Shown: piece by piece, positions 48,745 through 59,125 of the stretch
Numbering within the stretch: the first letter of the stretch is position 1
Layout: every line of letters starts with the position of its first letter
Assembly: GCA_907165135.1 (NCBI GenBank)
Contig: OU015568.1
Location: 7,200,501-7,264,500 of the forward strand
Reading direction: 5' to 3'
Length of the DNA stretch: 64,000 nucleotides
From: Oikopleura dioica
Taxonomy: Eukaryota > Chordata > Appendicularia > Copelata > Oikopleuridae
Translations under genes and position numbers: made by a program
The notes under the pieces: generated by a model
Database searches by the model: none
What the model was told of the DNA's origin: nothing
The model's input: the letters and a program-made list of their open reading frames with translations, nothing else

Positions 48745-51700
48745 TTAACTGTTTGGGTTTAAAAGGGGTTTGATGACGTCTTGGGTTTCGGTGACGGTGG
48801 TGGACTCGGTTTCGCAATCGCTGTCAACGCTGTAGGACTCATCTTGACGGCCTTTGTAGAAAAAGTATCTAGGAGAGCTTAAATCAAACTGGAAACAATT
48901 CGAAACTTACTCTTCTTGGAAGTCCTGCAGGCCATTCAGTTGATCGAACTGCGCGATCATCTCCAGCAAGTCACGGAAGGTCGGACGTTTCGTCGGTTCG
49001 TAATGACAACAAATTTTTATCATTTTGGTTATGTTATTGTAAGCGTCGTCAGCTTCTTTCGCAGGAATGCCTACAGCCAGTAGGCTCTTCGAAATCTAAA
49101 GACCAAATATTTTCTGAAATCAAGGAAGAGTACGAACCATATCGCGCCAGCACTTTTTGCTCAAAACGTTGAATTCGTGTGTTTTGAGCTCGATATCTCT
49201 CATGATTTCCGCTTTGACTTCTGCATTCGAAATGTCAACATACGGCATGCATCCGAGAGTGACAACTTCGAAAAGGAGCACTCCGTAGCTCCAAATGTCA
49301 CCCAGGGACATAAATTTTCCTCCTAGAAAAGGATGATTATTAATTTCAATTAGTAAGTTGAAAGACTGACCCTCAATGGACTCCGGTGGCCACCAGCGAA
49401 TAGGAATGTCGTTGATGTCCAGGCAGTAGTAATCCTTGTTCTCGTCGTTGATCATCGAACGCGTCAGGCCGAAATCAGAGATTTTAACCGTTTCGTACAC
49501 TTCTCCATTCACAGTCTCGTGACGGGCCACAAGACAATTTCGCGCTGCCAAGTCACGATGAATAACTATAAGTTCATAAGAAAATATACAAATGAATTAT
49601 CTACATTTGAGTTCCTCGTTTAGGAAGAACATTCCATCAGCCACATCGGCGCACATCTTCAAAAGACGCTTGACCGTAATTGATTCATCCGCTCTCCTGC
49701 CAGAAGTGTTTTTCTCTGGATTGTAAGTTCGCAGGTAGTGGCTTTGATACATAATTAAAAGGGAAATGAAATAATAGAGTTACTTCAAACTTTTGCAGTC
49801 CATATATTCCATCACCAAGCAAGTGGACATCATCGGGATCGAAGGATGAGAGATGTAGCTCCATCCGAAGTAATAAGTGATATGAAAGAAGCCGCCAGTT
49901 CTCCCGAGCGTCTGGAATGCTTCCCGCTCTTTGTGGATCTTTTTCGTATCTTGAACGTCTTTGAAGAACTAAAACGAATCAACAACCGCGAATCACGTGT
50001 AAAGACAACCTTGACAGCAACTTTATGGATGCGTCCTTCTTCTTCAGGCTCTTTATACTCAGCTAAATAGATGTCACCGTAGTTGCCAGTTCCGATGTAA
50101 GTCATGTCTTCAGCTGGTGTAAGGAAGTCGACATTGATGTAAAATTCTGCCTTTGTTTGAGCGGCACCACCTGCGGCATAGTATGCATCCTGAATTCGAT
50201 TTTAATATTTGATAACTTTCAAAGTTAACTTACTCTCTGGGCTAGATCAGGCTCGAAACAGTCCGGATTGACGGTCCACTCCATCGTCATGTACGGTTTC
50301 TTGTGCCTTGATCTGTAGAGAGCCACACCGCCAATAAAGCATAAGGTAAGCAAGGAAGAGACCAAGACTATCTCCACACTTTTATCTGCCATATTCACGA
50401 TAATCTTGTTAGAATCCGAAAAGGTCGTTATTTGAAAATGCGAATTGAAATTTTTCTCATCGATGCCTTTTGTGTAAAAATCTTCGTTGCGCTGGAAGAG
50501 GGTTGAAGTTGTGTAAATGCGAATTTGGAACTCGAACTCGCCCCGATCGAGGATGCTACTTTTTTCTTCGCCTCCCAGATTCAATAAACGGAAACCACAA
50601 AGGTCAGGGTCGCACCAGGGCCACTCTTCTCTAGGTTCTTGGCATAGATAGCAGCGTGATTCACCACGAATCACTTGGAAGGCGAAATCAAGCAACTCAT
50701 CTGTCCGATTCAAAGTGTACCACTTTTTAGGCGGTTTAGATGGATCATTCAAGCACTCGAAATTCAAGATGGTTTCCATGTCGTTCTTTTTAGACGCGGC
50801 GTAGAATAAATCCCAAAACTTCGTTTCGTTGATTTTCTCCGCAAAGTTTTTTCTCGCGGCATGATCTTGAATCGTTAGTGCTTTGGGTTCTCCGCCTTCC
50901 TTCGTAAATTCGAACTCGTAAAGAATCACGTAACCGTTTTGCTTTCGCCAATCTGGGGCTTGAAAGACCAGCTCGAGTTTTTTTGTCGACGACGTTGTTG
51001 CACTCCCACTCGCTTTTCTCCGTCAAACAGCCAGGAACCCATGATTTATTTTCCTGGCAGCCGGCACGAGGACAATCATTGATCTTGAATGGCTTCGTGT
51101 TGAACTTTGTCTTTGCAGAGGCGCGGTTTATTTCGGATTGGTCGTTTAGATCAACCCAGTTGAAGGATTCCTTGGCGAAAGTTTCGTTCAACAAGTTCAG
51201 TGTGACATCTTCACGCTTGTCCTCACAGCTGGCTCTCACAGCAGGATCGTTTTCTGAGCATTTATCGAGAGCTTTGAGAAAGTCGCTCGCTCCACAATCA
51301 GTGCCTTCGTTACAAGCGTACACTTTTAGTAGAACAGTTTTTCCAGTTGACAGATCATCGAGAGGCGTTGTCCAGGCACGTTCGCTTTCCTCCAGAACTT
51401 TTTCGATCTTCACATTATCGAAGATATCTCTCAATATATTTAGATCAAGCGTACGGTTGAGAAGACGCGGAGCTTCGACCTTCAAAGGAGTTCAAATAAA
51501 TTATATTTTTGAATCGAACGATCTTTTGCTAATCATGCTACATCATATTGTGAACTTTTTCCTGATCATAATCTACTGAGGCAAAGGAGGGATCATCGGA
51601 ATATGATTCCGAAAGGCTTGAACTTGAGTAATCTGCTTGCCTTTTCCTTCGCGTCCTCTGATCTTTTAGCGAGTAGAAACTACTATCATCGCTATCACGC

Positions 51701-54700
51701 GAGGAAGAATTCTCGCCAGACGAGACAGATACACCCTCTGAAGACTGACTGGATGCATCAATAGGTTGTCCTGATGTTTCTGTTGTTGGCGTTTCAACAC
51801 TTGTCGTTGTTGTCGCCTCTGTTGGTTTCACTCTTGTCGTGATATTTTGTGTCAGCCCGACATCTAACATCGCCTGTTCAATTTTTAAGAAGCATTCCGC
51901 GCATCCGATCAGGAAAAGACGCTTTTGTAAATTCAACCGAAACTCATAATTTTTCGATGTTGTCTCAGATACTTTTTCGATTGACCCCTTCGGTTGATCT
52001 TGATTTTCTTCGATTTTTGAGTTTGGGTAGAGACTTCTAGTATAATTGACTATTTGATCGATACGATCCAGAATTGAAACGTTTGAGAAAGAGGTTGTGT
52101 TTTCCACTGCGTAATATGGGAAAAACTTTCCACAGCTAAGTTCGTTGTCCCTTTTAAGAGGGTCAAGATTGTTTCTCTTGACTCTTGACTCCAGAGACTC
52201 TCTTGTCAGATCATCGCAAATAAAATCGGAAAGACGTTTGAAAATGCACGTCTCGTTACATTTTTCTTGCTTCTCAGAGAGGGATTCGTCTGATGTTCCC
52301 ATCATGTCTTCCCAGAGAGCATCGAACTCTTCACTTGAGTCATAGTCTTTGACAACGTCATCTCTTTCTTCAACTTCCTCAACTTCTTCAGGTTTAACAG
52401 TATCATTCGGCATTAAATTAGTATTCAACATTTCTACATGGTCGAATTTTTCAGGAACTGATTTAGGATCGCACCATCCGTCCGAGTTTCCTTCAAAGTT
52501 CATACTGATATCTTTTTCATTCAGTCGACAGAAAAATCCAGCCTCGGTAAAAGATTTCTTCGTTTTGGGCACGGTCTTTTCAAACTCCCCGTCGTTGCTC
52601 TTCTGGTCAAAAGTCGAGTAGTCTTTCTTTTTCTGAGGTGGTCGCGCACATTTCTGATGCACTTCTTTCAGAAAGTTCATTTTGAATTGTTCGTCGATAG
52701 TTCCCTTCTCGTATTTTTTCAATAAGAAGTCAAGGTCTTCAAAGTCTTCGCAATAGCCGACGTTGTTAGTCCAACGCGTGTAAGCAATCACGAATTCTTT
52801 GAGCTTCCCGGTCACTACCTCCATTTTATAATTGACTGACAACGAAGTTGTATTTCTATCAGGAGTGCGTTCGCTCGAAATAAGCCGTGTCGGAAAAGTA
52901 ACAGAGTTTGCAATATCGACATCTGTCTTGAAGTTTTTGTGGTCGCTGCGGAGGATGATCTTTTTATTTGTATCTAGTCGATCGTCTTCACCAAAGTTGA
53001 TGACTGCCTCCAAGTAGGCAGTGTAATGAGTATTCGCTTCAAGATGGAGATCATCGAGACCTTTCATCACTGCATGGCCACACTTTTCATAAGGTGTTCC
53101 CTCAGACTTATCTTCCTTGCCAGAAGCTGTTAACAGTCGAGTAGTGAACTCGTCGTTGCAGTGGTACTCCGCTGAAAATGGGTCCCAGTTTTTGCCGCTA
53201 TAACATGGCGATAAAGGGATATTTCCATTGCCAATTCTATTGTAAGTATTGGAGGAAATGCAGCTAGATGCTGAAAGTCGAGTTTCAGCTCGATAGTTGC
53301 GCTTATCCTTGTCTTTTGTAAAATACAAATTCGGCCCGTCATCCATCACAACATCATTGAATTTATATTTCCAAGGCTCTTCAGGACTGTTTGGCTCATC
53401 AGGACACGACGCTGGAGGGTTCTTACTGCACATGGGAGTGTCATTTGAATCCATACTTCCGGTTGAATTGTCCCAGCAGAGCTTATTAAACGGTTCTGGT
53501 TTCAGGAACTTGACTACTTCGTTTATTGTCATTCCCATTGAGCTGGTTAAAACAGGATTGTTCATCGGATGGATATATTTTGCATAAAAGGTTTGCTTGT
53601 TTGAATCAGTTACTGCCTGCGTCGAATCATCAGATGTCTTGTTTCGCGTTGAAACGACTGCGACATCCAAAAGAGGGAAGACATCACAAATTGCTTGATG
53701 ACCATTGTCGTGTCTTGATTTGAAAGTTTCGTGAAGCCAGTATCGAGTTCTCAGAAAAATCTTGTGCAAAAGTTGTGACTTGTTTCCATATCTTTTCTTT
53801 ACAGCCGGCGGCTGACTTTCATACAACTCTTCAAATGTCGTCGCCGTCATTTGCGGATGTCTAGTTCGCATATCATCGAGATAAAGCTTCTTCAAATCGC
53901 TCTCCGTGATAAGAAATAAAACGAGGGTCTTGTTCGCCTCTGGTTTTCGCTCGTACTCGCGAATAAGATTGTTCCACTCAGAAATATGCTTGCCGTTGGG
54001 AATCTTCTTAGTCATGTGCAGATCAAGATATTCGTTCGGACACAGGAAGTCATTTTCGCTTATTCCAGACACACGGGTGGAGATATCCGTCTCCTCTCCA
54101 GTCGTCCGATTCAACATGTACAAATTACTGGACTTGATGCCAAGCGAGAATTTGATCGTCTGTCCATTATTGTCTTCTTTGATGCGAATGTAAACCCTGG
54201 CGCTCCGTGTGAATTCCATGTTTTTCGCAAAAAGAGTTTGAAGAGACTGGTTCTGCTGAATTTTAACAGGGTAGGACGGCTTTTGAATTTTACTTCCGCC
54301 GTTTTCTTGAGGCCTTTTCTTCGTGCTCGAAAAATGGCAAGGTGTAAAAGAAAAAATAGCTTTACTTTCATTTGCATCCTGCTGTATCTCAATATTCCAC
54401 GTCGTTCCAGCAACTGATGTCAGGTTTAAGAAGGACAGCGAAGTCAGCGCATCAGAGCCCTTGATGGTCAAACAATCAATTTCTCGTAAAGATTTGAAAG
54501 CTTTGTCCACCTTGCTCATTCCGCCATCTACCGACTCAATCAGCTTTTCATCCTTTATCGAAATCACCATTCCTCCATTCGTTCGAATCTTTTCGCAGCC
54601 AACGATCGCTTTCAACCCAACATCGTCAAATATCTCGAGTCCGAGACTCTGAGTCGCCGACTGAACTTGATATCCGAGATCCACGTCCCATTTACCACAA

Positions 54701-56554
54701 AAGTCACAAACGTAGGTTTCGCACTTGTCGTAGCATTTCGTACAAATAAAGTCGGTTGCGTTGCTCAATTTCTTGCTGAATCCTTTGTTGCATCTGTAGG
54801 TTTCTAAATCTGGCGTTTCATCGCCTTGGCTTGGCATGACACTATCACTAATCATATTCTGGACATCGGTTTCAAGCTCATTGCATCGATAAACTCGATA
54901 AGTTCCGAGAGAAGTGATTGAAGGGCCTTGACAGGAGCCAGAGACGCAGCTTTCATCGTCACAATGAAAAATTGTCTTTGAGTTTTCGTCGACTTTGTCT
55001 GTGTATAAATCGTAGCACTCCTGCTTTGTGACGCATCTCCACCCATGAATTCCTTCTGGATACAACTCGTCTAAATCTGACACAAGTTCTCCCGCTCGCC
55101 ATGGAAACTCTGCCGGACAACCATGATAGAACGTCACAGGCTCTTCTCCGTTCTTTACGCATTTTTCCAAATTCGGCTTCTCCAAATCAGCATCGCAATA
55201 CTTTCCGTGGAGCTTTCTTGAAAAGCAGACAGAGGCGAATTCGTCACGCCAGCTCTCATGAATGAACGAGACGGAATTCGCCCAATTACAACCGGCGCAA
55301 TCGAGAGCCAAGGGCGCATCTTCTGGGGCAGTTGTCAATGCATTATCGATAAATCTTTGAAGAGGAGTTAGAGAAGGCAACGCGTTATTCGAAGACTCAA
55401 ATCGAAAGCGATCAATGGGGACTGGCTTCACGAAATTGTACTTGCATCCGCCTAGACAGAGCGAGTTGCATTCAGCTTCTACAATCACACGCTCTACGTC
55501 AATCTGACAGTAGTAGGACTGTAGAGTTGCGTTGGAATCGGGAAAGACAGGGCCTTCGTCCCAGCAAGAATCTTTGTTATCACGGCCTGTTTTTTCGTAG
55601 CAAAAACGATAGTCTTTGCTGTTCTTAACTTCAGACAAGTCTTTTGGATTCTGACAATTGGCGGTTTCACTTATTGCCGTCGTAGTTATAACTTCCGCGT
55701 CTTTGTCGAGGAGCAGTTTCTTGAATGTGCCAGATGGACCAGTATTGAAAGTTCTCAACTGATTGGCTTCGCCAATTCCGCCGCCTTCCAGCTTAACACC
55801 GTTGCGAACGATGGCGACGAGATTCTCAAGACGAATTTTGCGGAAATAGCTTTTCTTCACATACAGACTCTGTTTGTACCCATACGAATTTCCGCGGATA
55901 ATTCGGAGACTCGGGAAGAGTTGACCGAGTGATTCGACTTCGATGTCGCTGTATTTCAGCTGTTGAACATGATTGACATAAAGTGCTCCTGTTATTTCGA
56001 CCAGGTTCTTCGTGTATTTCAAAATCCTATGCTTAGCCAATTCTTTTTTGAATCCAGGATGGTTCACATTTATCCCGCCGTTGTCGATATGCGACTGGAG
56101 CCGCGCGGGAGTTTCAAACGACTCATCCAAATGGTCATACAAGCATTGTTCATAGTCATCGCTGGTAGATTTTCCTCCCTCTTCCAACGAATTATAACGA
56201 TGGAGATCGATGACAATTGTTCCGTCGAAAATGGTGCAATGCTCCAGCGCTCGAAGATGGCACAACGTCAGATATGGGAGCGGCAACGTCGGTCTTAGGT
56301 AAATGTACATGAATCCTCGACATACTGGCCCTAGAAATCGCGGTTTATAAAAGAAAGAGTCGAATCAGTCAACCTTTGAATTTCTCCAACTTGTGGCATT
56401 CGTTCAAGTCATAATCGTTTGGCGCTTTCTGTACCTCATTGAGGCATCTTGAAATGGGGTCAACCTCACTGCTGACATCTTGCTCATCCGAGGACTGTCC
56501 CTGCACATATGTTAGAGAAACAAGTGCCAAAGCGACAAACAAGTCGCGTCTCAT
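48745..56554 (-). CDS. INSR: Giant insulin/IGF receptor tyrosine kinase
   Basis: Exons 56554-56374, 56330-51562 (or 51556), 51479-50234, 50189-50010, 49968-49784, 49741-49605, 49565-49371, 49322-49138, 49095-48911 and 48868-48745 give about 2,460 residues, against about 1,380 in human. Signal peptide, L1 domain (ALEHCTIFDG), cysteine-rich region, L2 domain (IVGCEKI..NGG), a very long unrecognised ectodomain, then the tetrabasic furin site RRKR (51651-51640) that would separate alpha and beta chains. One membrane helix (about 50390-50320) follows. The kinase has GTGNYG, VAVK, HRDLAARN, DFGLTR and a DYY activation-loop pair, so it should be active. The juxtamembrane NPEY motif reads NPDC. A T7 run at 50978-50984 breaks the frame by one base. 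Confidence 0.9.
50978..50984 (-). other. INSR: Homopolymer frame break in insulin receptor
   Basis: The coding strand has seven A residues after GTCGTCGAC. With six, the frame runs on through KLELVFQAPDW into a fibronectin-type domain, and exon 3 becomes an exact multiple of three (1245). Confidence 0.8.
51480..51561 (-). other. Intron 2 of insulin receptor, GA-AG favoured
   Basis: CAG|GAAAAA (GA) and AAA|GTTCAC (GT) both keep the frame. The GA version contains arms AGTTCA (51556-51551) and TGAACT (51494-51489), the latter ending 9 nt before the exon, as in the unambiguous GA introns. Confidence 0.5.
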
Positions 56555-57046
56555 TTTCGCCGTCGCATCTGATTTTCCGACTTCAATTTCTAATTCATCA
56601 AAGTAACAGTTTTATTTCTTCAAGACTTTGACAAATATTGACTCACGAGTTTTCTTTTTATTGTTTTGAATAATTAACTCCTTTTTGTAGAAAATAATTT
56701 TTCTCGAAATAAACGCAATTTTGATTTATATTGTGTTTTATTTTGTACAGCTCTTCTTCAGACTGAAGGAAGAATATTCGTTTGAAAGAGATAGAAAATG
56801 CTCAAATGAATGAGAAACAGATAGTTTTAACTTGTTTTTGCCTGATTCTCTTTTCTTGATTTTCAGAAGCAAATACGCACATACATAAACTTAAAATGGG
56901 GATGAACTTGAGAACCTTGATGGAGCTGTCAATCTTCAAATATCTGTAGTAGAAGCTTTTGAAATACTGCGCTTTCGGAAAAATACTGGAAATTAATTTC
57001 TGAGAATAGAACAGGGGAGTAATGAAGAGGTAAAATTGAGTAATGT
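56555..57046. other. Spacer between DEAF1 and insulin receptor
   Basis: Head-to-tail minus-strand genes. The spacer is AT-rich with T runs. I found no gene, and no clear TATA box for the insulin receptor. Confidence 0.45.
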
Positions 57047-58990
57047 TCAATCGTCGCTGTCGCACTCGCTGTCGTGGCCGTACGCCCAGTGATGTTCCTG
57101 GCACGTTTTGGAACAGTAGTAGGCTTTAGAGCAACCCCTGCAGCGCCATTCTGCTTTTTTGAAGCACGAACGATTCGAGCATTTTTTCTTTTGCATGGGA
57201 TGGAAAAATCTTCGAAGAAAAGTCGCTAAACTAGAGAAAGAAAGTCCCTTTCCTGAGCAGATTCCATCATAGATGTATCTGAATTGGTGCGTCTCTTGTC
57301 AAGATAGTTTTGTTTCCTCCTCGCTTGATATTCTGCTGGGGCTGATCTCGGCTCAATCTCTTGCTGGCCGTTGATTTCGCCCGGCGAGTCGCTCTGGCGT
57401 GCTTTTCTGTTGCGACAATACGTCAATAAGCTCAGGTTTAGCCGATCTGTCTCCGTGCTTATTGCCTAAACGACAACTTGTAATGGAAAAGGTAATGAGT
57501 CGATTTTGATTTACCTTGAATCCTTCGGCAAAACTTGCCTTCATCGATTTCAGCTCTTCCTGCATTTGTTGAATTTTATTTTCAAACGCGCCGATGGACG
57601 AAATGTAGTCCCCTTGCAATCGCTCGCGATCTAGGCGATTCTGTTCTAGTGCCGCTTCGATCAGCTCGAGCTCGTCGCCGGACGGTAATCGGGACGGATC
57701 TGTTGGGTACTCGACAATGATATTGATTTGCAAAGGTAAGTTTTTGACAAAATTTGATTGACGACCAATATCATGGAATAAGTATGCACCCGAGGCGTCG
57801 GATCCGGAAAGAAGTGACGAGTCAGTCGAGGATCCATATGAGGATGAATGTGCGCCCTCTTGGGCGTGTTTTCTATCGAAGATAAATTTCCTTCTTTTGG
57901 CCGTTTTCGTCGAATCTCCATTTCGTACTTTGGTTTTGATGTTCCCGTCTCAGGAGAACAAATCGAACAGTTACATGACTTAATGGTCGAATTAGAGGGT
58001 CTTGTGCAATAAGACGATAAGCTACCTGAGCGTGAACATTCAAGATCTTACACTTGATAAGCACTTTTATGTGATCGCCGGCGAAATGAATACTTCTTCG
58101 CCAGTCCCTCGAGTTTCCGAGATTGCAGGCTTTCTCGAACTCGCAGGGAGTCAGCATTTTGTTTTCATACTCGATGCATTTTCCCTTTGTTCCATTTGCG
58201 AGCTTTTCTTTGTAGAGCTTTCCGCAGATCTTTGCGCCTCCAGGAGCGTTACTGATAGAAATTGTTAGAACATATAAAGAAACGGATGAGTAATTACCAG
58301 TAGACTTGAAGCGGGTTTGTATTTTTGCATCTTCGATTAGAGAGTCGATGCGTTCTTCTTCGTAGCGCGCGACTGCTGGCGGGCTTGCAGGGACCATGCC
58401 CATCGGGTGCCAAGGGTGGCGGTTGAAGCTGTGTCCGAGCGCGATCTGATAAGGGGTCAGGGGTCGGTGGCCGGGATTGGGTACGATTGTCCGGTACTGA
58501 AAACGGGATTCGCTATTTGAAAAGAGAAAATCTCTAGGAAAATTTAAATAAAGTTTGTAAATGAGGTCGAGATTCCGAATCCATGCCTTTGGCGTACGAG
58601 CATAACGGGATACTGAGTCAAGTGAAGCTTTGCGCGATGAAGCAGGAAGTGTCGAAGAAGGAAGCGAAGAAGAGGGGGTCGAGAGGTGAGTGACAAGAGG
58701 CGATGTAACGACGCGAACTGAAGTGGGCGGTTTTTGATGGGAAATGGAGTCCGATTTTGAAATTGCGGCGGAACCAGATGAGGAGGCGTTTGAAGAAGAG
58801 GAGCTTGATTTGGCGGCTTCGGGAGTCGTTGAGGCAATTATCAGCGATTTAGCAGAGATAGCTTCCGATTGCCTTATCAAAGGATAAGAAAAATACAAGA
58901 AGTAAGTACTTACGTTGAAGAGTTGAAAACATTATCATCATCGGTGTCTTCTACTTCCACTTCGCTCGTCCCCGATCTTTCCTCTCCCAT
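57047..58990 (-). CDS. DEAF1: DEAF1-type transcription factor (SAND + MYND)
   Basis: Exons 58990-58914, 58872-58026, 57978-57790, 57709-57515, 57465-57253 and 57187-57047 encode 553 residues (human about 565). After an acidic start and a Ser-rich region comes the SAND domain (GGAKICGKLYKEKL, CEFEKAC, SRDWRRSIHFAG), where the DWR motif stands for the DNA-contacting KDWK. A basic segment (EIRRKRPKEG) may be the nuclear localisation signal. A coiled coil follows (QNRLDRERLQGDY, IQQMQEELKSM). The protein ends with a complete MYND zinc finger (CSNRSC..., WRCRGC, YYCSKTCQ, HHW...H...C), which recruits corepressors. The intron before the MYND finger is GA-AG. The protein should act in the nucleus as a regulator of transcription. 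Confidence 0.9.
57188..57252 (-). other. GA-AG intron 5 of DEAF1
   Basis: There is no GT in the 60 bases before the junction. CTCAG|GAAAGG to CAAAAG|AAAAAA joins MMESAQ to KKCSNRSC in phase 0. The only clear arms are GGGA (57248-57245) and TCCC (57200-57197), ending 9 nt before the exon, so the pairing is weaker than in other copies. Confidence 0.65.
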
Positions 58991-59125
58991 CTTAAAAAAT
59001 CTCTTTGTGAAAAATCTTAATTTTTCTGATGTCGACTTTGAACTTTTTTTTGAACACGAAATTGTCACATGTTACATGTAAGATGATGATGAAGGAATAA
59101 CGCAAAGGTAAAAATAAAATAGTTG

